A DNA stretch of 64,000 bases from Halicephalobus mephisto (GCA_009193035.1 SWDT01000483.1:157216-221215); one strand, 5' to 3'. Numbered from the stretch's first letter, positions 49,210 through 64,000 are shown. Notes: a model not told the origin generated them from the letters alone. Numbers and translations: made by a program.

Positions 49210-49650
49210 TATTTTACAAAAATTGATGGTCAAAATTCGAAGTCGAAGTTGACTATTAAAATTCGAAATTAAAGTTGATCATTTTTGAAATTAAAATTTG
49301 AAATCGAAGTGGATGGTTAAAATTCGAAGTTAAAGTTAATAGTCAAAATTCAAAATTAAAATTGACTATTAAAATTCGAAGTTGAAGGTAATAGTCAAAA
49401 TTCGAAATTAAAATTGACTATTAAAATTCGAAGTTGAAGTTAATAGTCAAAATTCGAAATTAAAATTGACTATTAAAATTCGAAATTAAAGGTAATAGTC
49501 AAAATTCGAAATTAAAATTGACTATTAAAATTCGAAGTTGAAGTTAATAGTCAAAGTTCAAAATTACAATTGACTATTAAAATTTGAAGTTAAAGTTGAC
49601 TGTCAAAATTCGAAATTAAAATTCCAAGTTGAAGTTGATTATTTTTGAAA
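49210..49650. repeat. ~60-bp tandem repeat with AAAATTGACTATTAAAATTC
   Basis: About seven units alternating AATTCGAAATTAAAATTGAC and AATTCGAAGTTGAAGTTAAT with ATAGTC in between. It lies 280 bp upstream of the glutaminyl cyclase start codon. Confidence 0.8.
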
Positions 49651-49930
49651 TCAAAATTGAAATGTTTAATTTTTCGTGCTGAGATACGATTCGGGTGGTA
49701 TTTGGATTGGGAAATTCAAATATTAAGTTTTTTTTAATTTGAATTTTTTTGAACTAGAAAAATTCATAAATATTACCTTAGTATGAAATGTTCAAATTTC
49801 AGTCTCGAATTCTGACTGTCAACTTTGATAAATCGGAGCAAAGAAACGTGTTCCGATTTTTGAAGTTTAATATTTTTTAAAATTTTTATTGATTTTTAAT
49901 ATAAAAAATATTTTCAGAGATACTGGTCAA

Positions 49931-53086
<3,156 letters not shown>

Positions 53087-53460
53087 TTTTGGGAATTATA
53101 ATAACTGGATTTATATGGATTGGATTTAGAACGGGTTTTATAAATCTGTTTCACTTTGTAAAATTTTTGTTTTTAGTATTTTCGATTTTTTATAAATTTA
53201 TTTTTCTTTGGCGTAGAAATTTTAAATTTATGAAATTGAACGAGATATGGCTAGGAATGTGGAAATCCCGTTTTGAGCTGGATTTGGATAAAGGAAATAA
53301 CTGATTTTTAGTGGGGTTTTTGATGGGTTAGAAAAATTTTCGAAATTCAGAATCAGTAATTTTGATTTTTTGAAATGAGAGATAATTTATGAAAATTTGT
53401 AAATATAAATTTTGTAGTTTGTAAAGAAAATATACAAAATATAATTATTAAAATTAATAA
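53087..53460. other. Glutaminyl cyclase 3' flank
   Basis: AT-rich DNA after the stop, with AATAAA at about 53456-53461. A ~70-codon open frame at 53089-53304 lacks family signal and is disregarded. Confidence 0.4.
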
Positions 53461-53469
53461 AAAAATGAA

Positions 53470-53985
53470 TTTAAAATAATTTGTTTGAAGTTCGCTGAAA
53501 ATTAAGCAAATTCGCTTTTTTACTTTTTATCGCTTATTTGAAAAATCAATTGAATTACTGTAGTAATTGAGGAAAGTACATCTAATTACGAAATAATTAT
53601 TAAAATGAATTAAAAAGCGAATTTAAAATAATTTGTTTAAAGTTCGCTAAAAATTAAGCGAATTCGCTTTTTTTATTGCTTATTTGAAAAATCAATTGAA
53701 TTACTGTAGTAATTGAGAAAAGTACATCTACTTATGAAATAATTATTAAAATTAATTAAAAAATGAATTTAAAATAATTTGTTTGAAATTCGCTAAAAAT
53801 TAAGCGAATTCGCTTTTTTATTGCTTATTTGTAAACTAATTAAAGCGAACATGACTAATGAGAGAAAACACATCTAATTTTAAAAAAGAATAATCAAAAT
53901 TAAAATAAAAAAGCGAATTTAAAACAATTTGTTTGAATTTTGCTGAAAATTAAGCGAATTCGCTTTTTTTCTTTATTTCTTAGAA
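53470..53985. repeat. ~150-bp repeat family, locus 4 (inverted relative to locus 3)
   Basis: Four units; the landmark AAGCGAATTCGCTTTTTT (or variant) falls near 53505, 53657, 53803 and 53953. Units contain AAATCAATTGAATTACTGTA and AATTGAGGAAAGTACATCTA, the reverse complement of blocks at 48470-48700. Confidence 0.85.
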
Positions 53986-54153
53986 ATTCCGCATATTTGA
54001 TTCTCTCGCTTCGGACGACTGTTGCAGAGGAATTAAATACTGATTCTGAATAAATTTTTGAATACCTACGAAATGGGATGTAATTTTTTCAAAAACCACT
54101 TGGATTAAAGTTATTTCTTTTATCGGATTAGCTTTATGGATCAATGAAATCCA

Positions 54154-57100
54154 TCAGACGGTTTCTGGATGAGGGAAAGGAGAAGTCGAAGATAAAGAAT
54201 GGGTGACGGTGATGTTGTTATTTTTGATGATTTTTGTGTTGATTGGAATATTTGTGGTCGAGAATTTGTGGGATCTCGATATGAGGCCCTGGGAGAAGTC
54301 GGGTTTGCTTTCTGTTGAGTCCAAGTGAGGACACAGAATCCGTTTCCAGGCAATGATGACTGTTTTACGGAAATTTGCACTGAAAATTTTTAATTTTTAA
54401 TTTTTTAGAATTTAAAAAATATTAAATTTTTAGATTTTTTAGAATTTTAAAAATTTTTAATTTTAATGATTTTTTAGAATTTTAAAAATATTAAATTTTT
54501 AAATTTTTTAGAATCTTGGAAAATTTAGAATTTTTAGAATTTTTTAAATTTTTTTAGAATTTTGAAAATTTTTTAATTTCATTGAAGTTGGAATTTTTAT
54601 GAAAGATTCCAGAAATCAGGAGATTCTGAAGCTCTTTAGAATATTATGGAATTTTCAAAGATCTTGTAGGATTTTCTAAGGCCTTTGAGGTTTTAATGGA
54701 AGTTTTTAAATTTTCTTAAATTTAATAGACATTTCTAGAATCCTTCTAAATTAAAATCAAGTTCCAGACTCGTTGAAAAATTAAGAAACTTCTAAAATTT
54801 TCGAAAATCTAACAAAAGATTCTAAAAATCCATATTTTTTATAACTTCCTAATTACCCATTGAATTTTCCAGAAACTTCTAAAATCTTTGAAAATCTAAC
54901 AAAAAATTCTGAAAATTTCTGAAAATCCATATTTTTTATAACTTCCTAATTACCCATTGAAACTTTCGAAATTCTTCTACTTTCAATGGAGAATTCTGAA
55001 ATCCATCAGAATCTCACAGAGACTTTTGAAATTTTCTATAATTCCTCCAAAACTTAGGATTCGAAAAAAATTTAAAAAATTATTTTTTAAATAATTTCAT
55101 ACTTAAAAAAAGTAGTTTTCTAAAAAGTTAACTATATTTTTTGAAATTTGAAACTCAAAAAAATCGAAAACAAACCTCGAAAAAGCGTAAACGATGACGT
55201 CAGAAGCGAAATTTATATAAAACAAATAATAAGAGGTGTTGTAGATCATGGCGAATCCTTGGTTCATGCCGCCTTGGATCGAGAAATCCTGATTTCCGAA
55301 AAAATTAAGCGCGATTATGTCCACTAATCTGCAGAGATAAAACGGAGTATTTAAAAGAATATAAACCACCGGAACGACGAATAATATCCTCGTGGATCCG
55401 GCAGAAGACGAATTTGGTCTTCCTTGTCTTCTGGATTCTCTCAATCTGTCAGAAAGAATCTGAGCGGATTCTGGAGATGTTCCATTTTCTTTTTGTCTCA
55501 TGAAACCTTTGTCTGCTGATTCCACTTTCGAAGCCACAAGAAGATTCAAAACGACCACGACGAAACAAGGCATCAAATACCCGATGATGATGTCAGCGGC
55601 TTCTGTGATCACCGGCAGAGGTCCGTCGTCGAGAACACATCCCCGGTCGGTTTCCTTCGGTTTCGCCGGGATCAAGGCGTAAAATTGGACGAGATTTAAA
55701 ATAAACGGAATCGGGACCCAGAAAATCATTAATTTGTACCGATTTACGTGAGAATACTGAAAAAAAATTTTTTACATAATTTCGAAAATTTTAAAATTCT
55801 TATATTTTTACATAATTTCGAAAATTTTAAAATTGTCATATTTTTTTACATAATTTCGAAAATTTTAAAATTCTTATTTTTTTACATAATTTCGAAAATT
55901 TTAAAATTGTCGTATTTTTTTTACATAATTTCGAAAACTTTAAAATTGTCATATTTTTTGACAAATTGATCAAAATGATTTTTAATATTATTCATTTTGC
56001 AACTTATGGAGTATATATTCAGAATCTATATTAAAATTTCCATATATATTGTTTTCGAATGAAAAAACGGAAGCGAATTCATTTATTTGTTGACGAACAT
56101 ATCAGGAACTATTTCCAAAGCGTTCTTTTTTAATTTTAATTTTAATAATTTTAAAAAGTATTCATATAATAAGATATATTTTTTCCTACTCATTACGTAT
56201 TTCTAATTATGTTTTTGAATAAGGAATTCAAAATGTAAAAAAACAAAGTATTTTATTTCATGACGAACATATCAGGAACTATTTCCAAAGCGTTCTTTTT
56301 CAATTTTAATTTAACTAATTTTAAAAAGTATTCATATAATAAGATGTATTTTTTCCTACTCATTACGTATGTCTAATTATGTTTTTGAACAAGGAATTCA
56401 AAATGTAAAAAAACAAAGTATTTTATTTCATGACGAATATATCAGGAACTATTTCCAAAGCGTTCTTTTTCAATTTTAATTTAACTAATTTTAATAACTA
56501 TTTCTGTAATGAGATGCACTTTTTCCTACTCATTACGTATATCCAATTATGTTTTTGAACAAGGAATTGAAAATGCGAAAAAACGAACTTGCTTAAGTGG
56601 TTCACGAACGTACTATAACCTACTTTCAAAGCGTTCTTTTTCAATTTTAATTTAACCAATTTTAATAATTCTTTTTTTCAAACAAATGCACTTTTCTTTT
56701 CGATTATAGTTATATAATTGTTTTTTTCAAAGAAGATCAATAAAGTTATAAAAAATCGAAAATTTTTTTTATTTTTCATGATGTGCTTTTTGAACGATTT
56801 TTAAAAAAATTATTTTTTAAATTTTTTTTATTGAAGCAATCCATTTCGTAATTAGATCTGTTTTTATGCTGATTACAGTATCGAATAAGTTTTTTGACCG
56901 AAGAATTAAAAACGTAAAATTGTATTCTCAGATATGAGGATTTTCTGGATTATCTTACTTCAGAAGTGTCCAAAAATTAGATTAAACATTTCTGGTGCAT
57001 TTTTGAAGGATTTTAAAATCCCATATGAATTATTAAAATTAATTTCTTATATCAGACAGGAAGATCAAACTAAATATTTTTCTAAAAATAAAATATTGTT

Positions 57101-59373
57101 AATTTTTAAAATCTGGTAGGATTTTGTAAAAAAATTAAAAATTAAAAATTGATAAAATTTAGGATTGTGGAAAATTTCACTTTTATAAATTAAAACAAAT
57201 TTGGAGTGTGATCTTGAAAATGAATTGCCTGAATGTCAATTAGTCTGTGTACTGTAGGTCAAAAAACAATGTTAATTTTTAGTATTTAATTGGTATTCTA
57301 TTTCGCAAAAAACAACCGATTCAAAAATACGGTCTTGAAAAGAAATTGCCTGAATGTCAATTAATCTATGTACTGTAGGTCGAAAGAACCTTGTTTGAAG
57401 TGAATGAGTTTATCTATGCAAATATTTGGTCGACATTCTATCATGCTAAAATGCAGTCCCGAAGGGAAATTGCCTGAATATCAATTAATCTATGTACTGT
57501 AGGTCGAAAGAACCTTGTTTGAAGTGAATGAGTTTATCTATGCAAATGTTTGGTCGACATTCTATCATGCTAAAATGCAGTCCTGAAAAGAAATTGCCTG
57601 AATGTCAATTAATCTATGTACTGTAGGTCGAAAGAACCTAGTTTAAAGTGAATAAATATATCTATATAAATATTTGGTCGACATTCTATTTTGCTAAAAT
57701 GCAGTCCCGAAGGGAAATTGCCTGAATGTCAATTAATCTATGTACTGTAGGTCGAAAAAACCTTGTTTGAAGTGAATGAGTTTATCTATGCAAATGTTGA
57801 ATCGACATTCTATCATGTTAAAATGCAGTCCCGAAGGGAAATTGCCTGAATATCAATTAGTTTGCGTACTGTAACTGAGCGCTATGTGTCAGTCAATTAA
57901 TTGTCTTACTGTAGCTAGATAGAAGTCTTTTCAGTCACGTTATTGTTGGGACTTCAGGAGATGTCATTATCGGCAGAATCGAAAAAAGGAATGATAGAAA
58001 AGGAGAGAGAGAAGACCAAATAAATACGTGTTTCGCGCCTGCGTAAAAGAGGAAAATTTGAGCAAGAAAGGTCCCGCAACGAAAAGAAGAAAACGCGGGC
58101 GAGAAAATTTTCAAATCTTATTATTATTATCAATTGTAAGGAATTTTTTTTGTAATCTTTTGTGAGATTACGGAAGTCATTATCTGGTCTCAGTCAATGC
58201 GGCAGAAAGTATAAACTTTGTAGATCTCTTCGCACCATACAAGCGATTTTTCTTGATTAGATGATCTTAGCACGACTACCGTAACCCTAAGAAGTTTATA
58301 TTGCTGTGCTGTTGTTTAACAATACAGTGGAAGCTCAATAAGTGAAAAAACTTGTTAAATAGAATTCAGAAATGTTATTTGATCTTTAACGTTCCCTAAA
58401 TCGAACATTTGATAACTGAAAAACCGCCATAAATGGACCGTTATCCTGATCTCTTCTAGTCTCACCTATCATAAGTCTACTGTAATATTATTTTTGTTGT
58501 GGACGTGTAATCTCCACAACTAAAGATATCCAGAACGCCTGAGGCTGAATAGTTTTTTCTTTTTTTTGAAGAGTATCAAGGGGAAATTTTACATCAGACA
58601 GGATTTCTTGGATATTGTGGTTATATCACTACAATGGAAGCTCAATAAATGAAAAAAACTTGTTAAATAGAACTCAGAAATGTTATTTGATCTTTAACGT
58701 TCCCTAAATCGAACATTTAATAACTGAAAAACCGCCATAAATGGACCGTTATCCTGATCCCTTCGAATCTCACTTATCACAAGTCTACTGTATATATCTA
58801 TGAAAAATTGCGACTTATTGTTTTATAAAAACTCATTTCTTTTTCTATTTACCGTATCTCAAGTCACAATAGTTATTATTTTTTAAATTCTATTATTTTT
58901 AATTTTTAAAAAAATTTAAATAATAAAGTTTCCAAACTGACCCTCATGTGCTTCAGGGGATGAGCTATGGCCAAGTAACGCTCGATAGTCAAAGCCGATA
59001 TGGACCAGCTGCTGACGTAACTGGCGGACTGCAATATGTACTCTGACAAAACACAAGTTTCGTAAGAAATAAAATCGAATTTAGCCCAGATTAAAGTTAA
59101 TCCGAGTAAAAATACGCAATCCGCAATTGTCAAAACTATTAAATACTGATTTGCAGCTGTTCTTCTCAATCTAGAGTGCAGAATCGCCACGAGAGAAATG
59201 ACGTTTCCAACAACTCCGAAAATAACAATGAACGGCAAAACATAAACGTATTCGTTTCCGATGTCCTCTTCTGAATATTTCTCGTCCATTACAGTAACGA
59301 AAGTTTCGTTAGCAGTCAGGAACCCCAAGCGAGTGGCCATCGTGGTCAAAGTTGCCAAAGAAGTCCCGACCAT
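54154..59373 (-). CDS. Class A (rhodopsin-like) peptide GPCR, 3 coding exons, 412 aa
   Basis: Exons: 59373-58942, 55756-55176, 54379-54154. Seven-helix receptor resembling nematode FMRFamide/neuropeptide receptors. N-glycosylation site NETF near residue 22. TM1 has GVVGNVIS (Asn57), TM2 has LTIADC (Asp85), TM3 starts at Cys107 and ends ERY (131-133, the DRY motif), then AIAHPLKHMR. Cys184 in RGCVLDD should bond to Cys107. TM6 reads LFVVPVVYILLNTPFY. TM7 has INFASDVIVYAF, a variant of NPxxY, followed by SSANFRKTVI, a typical helix 8 start. A Ser/Thr-rich tail ends HPETV. Ligand unknown. Exon 1 begins right after a TTTTTTCAG acceptor with ATGTAAAG before the ATG. An alternative upstream exon at 59992-59962 (MTATSILHSC) joins in phase and would extend the N-terminus. 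Intron 1 is 3.2 kb and repeat-filled. Confidence 0.9.
55757..55965. repeat. ~40-bp tandem repeat in GPCR intron 1
   Basis: Five units of ACATAATTTCGAAAATTTTA plus AAATTCTTATATTTTT, directly upstream (minus-strand sense) of exon 2's acceptor. Confidence 0.8.
55970..56900. repeat. ~170-bp repeat family, locus 5 (GPCR intron 1)
   Basis: Units start near CATATCAGGAACTATTTCCA (56098, 56268, 56438), a diverged one near 56600. Each has CAAAGCGTTCTTTTTCAATT and CCTACTCATTACGTATGTCT. Layout matches the 16.9-kb and 24.3-kb family (there CAAGCGCTCGTTTTCTGTTT). Confidence 0.8.
57210..57880. repeat. 124-bp tandem repeat in GPCR intron 1
   Basis: ATTGCCTGAATGTCAATTA starts at about 57224, 57345, 57469, 57593, 57717 and 57841: one gap of 121 bp, then 124 bp each time. 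Units contain TATGTACTGTAGGTCGAAAG and TGGTCGACATTCTATCATGC. Confidence 0.95.
57880..58320. other. Unique mixed-composition region in GPCR intron 1
   Basis: About 440 bp without tandem structure, including TTCGCGCCTGCGTAAAAGAG and GGTCCCGCAACGAAAAGAAG. I see no exon with matching splice sites. It could hold a regulatory element, alternative first exon or small RNA. Confidence 0.3.
58323..58484. mobile_element. MITE-like element, copy 1 (TACAGTGGAAG ends)
   Basis: 162 bp starting TACAGTGGAAGCTCAATAAG and ending with TAAGTCTACTGTA, whose inverse is TACAGTAGACTTA. Contains AACGTTCCCTAAATCGAACA. Ends resemble the 2676-2857 MITE (TACAGTGGAAC). Confidence 0.7.
58630..58792. mobile_element. MITE-like element, copy 2
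   Basis: Close copy of 58323-58484 in the same orientation, 145 bp away (shared CTGAAAAACCGCCATAAATG). The first terminus has a substitution (TACAATGG). Confidence 0.7.
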
Positions 59374-59394
59374 CTTTACATCTGAAAAAATCAA

Positions 59395-60430
59395 AAATTA
59401 CACATCAACTTTTTCACAAAATTTTCTCGACACGAATTTCAAAAAATACAGTAATCAGTTAAGTAATTTCAATTTTTTATAAAAGATATTTGATAATCAG
59501 TTACATATTATAAAAATATAAAATTTTTCACAAAATTTTCTCGACACGAATTTCCAGAAGTTTTCAGAAACTACAATAATCAGTTAAGTAATTTCAATTT
59601 TTTATAAAAGATATTTCATAATCAGTTACATATTATAAAAATATAAAATTTTTCACAAAATTTTCTCGACGCGAATTTCCAGAACTTTCCAGTTAGGACC
59701 AGAAAAGACAAATTTTATTTTTTACAGGTTTAGGAATTTAAAAAATCACAATTTAAAAAATAAACATATTCACAGAAAAAAAGAAAAATGGTCCCGATAC
59801 GACTTTTTAGAATTTTCCAGTCGAGACCAGGAATAAAAATTTTTTGAATGAAAAAATTTTAGAATTTTCCAGTTGAAACAAAAAGTAGAAAATTTTAGAA
59901 TTTTCCAGTTGAGACAAAAAGTAGAAAATTTTAGATTTAAGTGTTTCCTGAAAGTTTAAACCACAAGAATGTAAAATGGAAGTGGCTGTCATAAAGTTTT
60001 GGACATTTGTCCCAGGAGGAATATTTGGGACTCCTTAGTTCAGGCCGGAAACTAAAGTTCCGCGTTTATGTGGCTCTAGTTCCAGTCATGTTATTAAAAA
60101 AATTAAAAACCAAAAAATATTATTAATACAAATTTCTGAAATTTCCAGTCAAGACCAAAAAGTATAAAATTTAATTTTTATTTAGTTTTAAAAAGTTTTA
60201 AAATTATAATTTTAAAAAAAATAAAAATATAGAAAATTATAAAAATAGTCTTAACACGAAATTCTGAAATTTCCAGTCGGGACCAAAAAGTATAAAATTT
60301 AATTTTTATTTAGTTTTAAAAAGTTCTAAAATCATAATTTTGAAAAAAAATAAAAATATAGAAAATCCTAAAAATGGTCTCAACACGAAATTCTGAAATT
60401 TTCCAATTAAGACCGAAGATTTTAAAAGTC
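59395..60430. repeat. GPCR 5' flank: CTCGACACGAATTTCCAGAA repeats
   Basis: A ~110-bp direct repeat (AAAATTTTCTCGACACGAAT, then CAGTTAAGTAATTTCAATTT) occupies 59410-59680, and ~125-bp units with TTTCCAGTCGGGACCAAAAA occupy 60110-60420. A mixed-composition patch at 59940-60085 may include a first exon or promoter of the GPCR. Confidence 0.65.
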
Positions 60431-62260
60431 AACATTTATGTGTTTTTTTTTCGAAATTTCAAAAATTGCATTCGTTTTTGGAAACGTCTAGAACTTATGA
60501 TATCCTGTAATCTTATCCAAACATCGTAATTCAAGAAACTTCCAAAAAATTTGTTTTTTAAAAAAATAGAAAAAAATAAAAAAGTAAAAAAAGTAAAAAA
60601 AAATATAAAAATTTAAATTTAAAATTTAGAAATAATAAAAATTTAAGTTTTAAAAAACTACAATAATCTTCAATAAAAAAAATAATTATAAAGTTGAAAA
60701 AAATAAAAAAAAAACAATTCGAATTTTTATAAAATTTAAATTTATTTTTAACTTTTTTAAATTTTTAAGAAATTTTATTTTATTTTTAATTTTCTAGAAA
60801 TTTTATAAAATTTTATTTTATTTTAATTTTTTAGAATTTCTATCAAATTTAAATTTATTTTTAATTTTTTTAATTTTTTAGAATTTTATTTTATTTTTAA
60901 TTCTTTAGAATTTCTATGAAATTTAATTTTCTAAAATTTTTATTTTTCGATTCGGGCAGTAAAAATTGATGACTGATGGAAATACGGGTTTTTGGAACTT
61001 TTTTAAGAATATCAAATTACGAAAGAAATTTTAAGACTCATTATTCGGAATAATTTTATTTTCGAAGGTCGCTGGCAGGCCTAATTCCGGAGGGGCTGAT
61101 TTCTGAAGTTTGCAACTAATTACAAAATCCATAAAAATAGAATTTTAGAAATTTCAAAAATCTAAAATTTTTTAAAATTATAATTAAAATTTTTGAAATT
61201 TTTTAGAATTTTCTAAAATTCAATAAATTTCAAAAATTCATTAACTTTTTGGGATACTGTAGAAAGTTTCAGAATTTTATTTAAATTTTCAGAAATTCAA
61301 TAAATTTCGAAATTTCATTAACTTTTTTTAAATTTTTCCGGATACTGTAGAAAGTTTCAGAATCTTATGTAAATTTTCTGAATTTCTCAAATTCAATAAA
61401 TTTCGAAATTTCATAAACTTTTTAGGATACTGTAGAAAATTCCAAAATTTATAGCTTCAGAATTCGATGGAGAATTCCGAAGTTTTCTGAAATTTAATGT
61501 TTTTAGAATTTTTCAAAACTGTAAATTTCAAAACTTTTCAGAATTCATCAAAAACATCCGTAATTATTTCAATTAGGAATTTTAAAAGTTAGATGAATTT
61601 TTATCCAGACAATGTTGAAAAAAATTAATTTGTTTTTTTAACGATAAAATAAAACTTAATCTTAATTCCAAATTAAAAATAAAATTTAAACCCGAAATGA
61701 CGTGACTGAAAACACGTAAAATTATGGTTTCTAAACTTTAAAATTGAAAGACAATTTTAGAAAAATAAAGATAATTTAAAAAAAATTAAAAATGATTTTA
61801 GAAAAATAAAGATAATTTTAGAAAAATTAAAAATGAGTTTAAAAATTGAAAGATAATTTTAAAAATTAAATAGTTTTAAAAAAATCAAAGACAATTTTAA
61901 AAAATAAAAATTATTTTAAAAATTAAATTATTTTAAAAAACCGAAAATAAACGACTTGATGAATGGATTTCAGAATGCCGAACAGTTCAATCCATTTCTT
62001 GATTGTTTAATTTGTTTAATAATAATTATGAATATTTCAAAACAAAACTATTTCAGAAGTCCCAAAACGTGAAATATTACAAAAAATAAATTATGAAAAA
62101 ATGCAAAAAGTACTTCAACAAACATCAAAATTTAAAAAAAATAAATATCATAAAAAATAAATTTTAGAAAACTTAAACAATAAGTTTACAAAGCTATATT
62201 TTTACAGTTTTAATAATGCGTTACGATGACATCGAAAACAAGAAAATTTATGTTTACTAT
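60430..62260. other. AT-rich region without recognised genes
   Basis: Low-complexity A/T runs. A small repeat at 61255-61440 has GGATACTGTAGAAAGTTTCA three times. A short GC-richer patch lies near 61065-61110. I see no gene. Confidence 0.5.
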
Positions 62261-63430
62261 AGGCTGTCCCAAAAAACACGTCCTCGGGTTTAATTTTTTA
62301 CTAGAAGAGATAGAAAGCTAATTTGTGTGATTAATTGAGGTATTCTAAGACCCACCCCCGGGACATCGAAGTTGTCCTGCGGGGACTGGAGGTACGGTAG
62401 TCATAGTCATTTCCACAAAGTTCTTCAAGTAAAATTTTCAGGAATTCCTTTACGAACTCTTCTTTGTATGTGATTTAGAAGTTTCTGTACTTTTTGGGAA
62501 TTATTAATGGAACTTATGTAAGAGGGATTTTAAAAACTCTTCCGGTGTATTTAGGAGAAGCCGTCGAAATTTGGCTCCAAAAAAGTCATTTTTTAACTTT
62601 GTATGTTCATTGCTTCAGAAGCCCCTCCGGACTTTCAGACTCCATCGGTTTATAGAGCTTGACGTGGGTGACAAATCTCCCTGTTTAGTATTTCCCGACG
62701 GAACTTCATCTTTTGGTCTCTTGGAACTGGTAAGGATTCCTAGAGATCAGACGGAGTCAATTTTCTGATGTTATTGTTTCTCGAGATTCTGCAGTCGACT
62801 AGTGCCACAATTTACTGATAGACATAGATTGTAAATAATGTTTGTAACACGATTTCAAAAAAGACTGAATCCACAAGATTTTGAAGATATTTGATATCAC
62901 AATCATGAGAAACAATGTTTTGTGAAAATTGATCTTGTCTGACCTCAACCAAGTCCTTGTGAGTCCATAAAAGTCAAAAGATGAGATTCCGTTGGGAAAT
63001 ACTAAACAGGGAGATTTGTCACCCACGTCAAGCTCTATAAACCGATGGAGTCTGAAAGTCCGGAGGGGCTTCCGAAGCAATGAACATACAAAGTTAAAAA
63101 ATGACTTTGTTGGAGCCAAATTTCGACGGCTTCTCCTGAATACACCGGAAGAGTTTTTAAAATCCCTCTTACATAAGTTCTATTAATACTTTCCAAAAAG
63201 TACAGAAACTTCTAAATCACATATACAAAGAGGAGTTCGTAAAGGAAATCCTGAGAATTTTACTTGAAGAACTTGGTGGAAATGACTATGACTACCGTAC
63301 CTCCAGTCCCCGCAGGACAACTTCGATGTCCCGGGGGTGGGTCTTAGAATACCTCAATTAATCACACAAATTAGCTTTCTATCTCTTCTAGTAAAAAATT
63401 AAACCCGAGGACGTGTTTTTTGAGACACCT
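62261..63430. mobile_element. ~1.17-kb foldback element with ~520-bp inverted arms
   Basis: The left arm (62261-62785) and right arm (62905-63430) are inverted copies: position sums stay at 125691 along the length, so there is almost no net indel. They share CCCCCGGGACATCGAAGTTG and AAACACGTCCTCGGGTTTAA. The loop is ~120 bp. Ends read AGGCTGTCCCAAAAAACACG on the left and AGGTGTCTCAAAAAACACG on the minus strand at the right, which resembles Tc1/mariner-type termini (inference). Both arms carry the same ~50-codon open frame (MAPKKSFFNF or MAPTKSFFNF); it is a product of arm duplication, with no transposase motif. Confidence 0.85.
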
Positions 63431-64000
63431 TGTGTTATGTTCTTCGAACTTTTGAAGTTTCATAATTGACGGCTGTACAACAGACGTCTTTCTGCGATAA
63501 TTGCTCCTGGTGGCATTTGACCCCTTTCCTAAAACTCATAATTTCTTTCGTTTTTATATTTTTTAATACCTGAATTAACTTAATATTTCGATAAAATAAG
63601 AAAAATTAATTTATAAAAAAAGGAATTTCTAAACCAACGCGAGTCGGAGGGGGAACAAATATCGCCGGGGAACGTCTGTCGTACGGACCAATTAAAAATT
63701 TTCTTAAACTTAATATGAAAAACGTCATTTTTAAGAATTCGTACAAACAAAAATAAAAACAAAATTTTTAATCTAAATTTTACAAAAAAATAAATTTTAT
63801 AAAAAATTTAAAAAAAGTAAATTTTATAAAAAAATAAAAAATAAAAATATAAAAATTTTAAAAAAAATAAATTTTATAAAAAAATAAGTTTTATAAAAAA
63901 ATAATAAAAAAATATAAAAATTAAGAAAAATAAATTTTATAAAAAATATTTTAAATATTTTTAAATTTTAAAATTATAAAAAACGAATTTTTTTGAATTT
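63431..64000. other. AT-rich right edge
   Basis: A short mixed stretch (63430-63530, 63640-63690) then A/T low complexity of the TAAATTTTATAAAAAAATAA type to the window end. No gene seen. Confidence 0.5.

Noticed and set aside
57880..58320. Possible small RNA gene
   Set aside because: Mixed composition only; I could not identify tRNA boxes, a U6-like or spliced-leader sequence, or a convincing hairpin by eye.
62571..63119. Two similar short proteins (MAPKKSFFNF and MAPTKSFFNF)
   Set aside because: They are the same frame in the two inverted arms of the foldback element, with no recognised domain.

Overview
The window reads as nuclear DNA of a small-genome nematode, most likely Caenorhabditis or a close relative. 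Genes are compact and multi-exon, with many introns of about 40-60 bp, nematode-style acceptors (TTTTCAG) and donors (GTAAGT, GTGAGT, GTTTGT). Short 5' leaders begin at acceptor-like sites a few bases before the ATG, which suggests trans-splicing. Intergenic and intronic DNA is very AT-rich and full of tandem and dispersed repeats. There is no sign of bacterial operons, IS elements, CRISPR or phage. I saw no tRNA or rRNA gene by eye, but small RNA genes could be missed without covariance models.

Layout, left to right. A secreted hemopexin-fold protein (+, 1355-4046) sits between two arrays of a ~160-bp tandem repeat. A Ser/Arg-rich protein I do not recognise (-, 5631-7162) is followed by a 13.9-kb AT desert (7163-21039) built from tandem repeats and broken by a few mixed-composition islands. 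A novel-type protein kinase C close to PKC-epsilon (pkc-1 type; +, 21040-35507) follows. Its 6.25-kb second intron hosts a complete antisense DUF229 (sulfatase-like) gene (-, 22986-26350). Then comes a tight cluster: a SAYSvFN-domain membrane protein (+, 36795-37309), a PDK1-like kinase without a PH domain (-, 37356-39014, tail-to-tail with the previous gene, 46 bp between stops), Nop56 (+, 39755-41349), a BROX-type BRO1 protein with a C-terminal CAAX box (-, 41761-44090) and a TIM50 mitochondrial translocase subunit (+, 44917-47108). A secreted glutaminyl cyclase (+, 49931-53086) and a class A peptide GPCR (-, 54154-59373) follow. The last 4.6 kb contains a ~1.17-kb foldback element (62261-63430) and otherwise AT-rich repeats.

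The genes are functionally mixed: signalling (PKC, PDK1-like, GPCR), peptide maturation (glutaminyl cyclase), ribosome biogenesis (Nop56), mitochondrial import (TIM50) and membrane traffic (BROX). PDK1 classically phosphorylates PKC activation loops, so a PDK1-like gene close to pkc-1 is suggestive, but nothing in the sequence shows a link. Two gene pairs are divergent and share upstream regions (PDK1-like/Nop56 and BROX/TIM50).

I did not find a convincing new molecular system. The points most worth a second look are the repeat architecture (a ~410-bp inverted pair lying in introns of two different genes, a composite TIR element present twice, one ~150-190-bp repeat superfamily at five loci), a tandemly duplicated Nop56 promoter, the nested gene, a possible AUG-stop upstream ORF on the GPCR mRNA, and a 36.1-kb repeat with a perfect TTGCGCGCAA core. 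All exon coordinates are hand-built from splice signals, phase and protein-family similarity.
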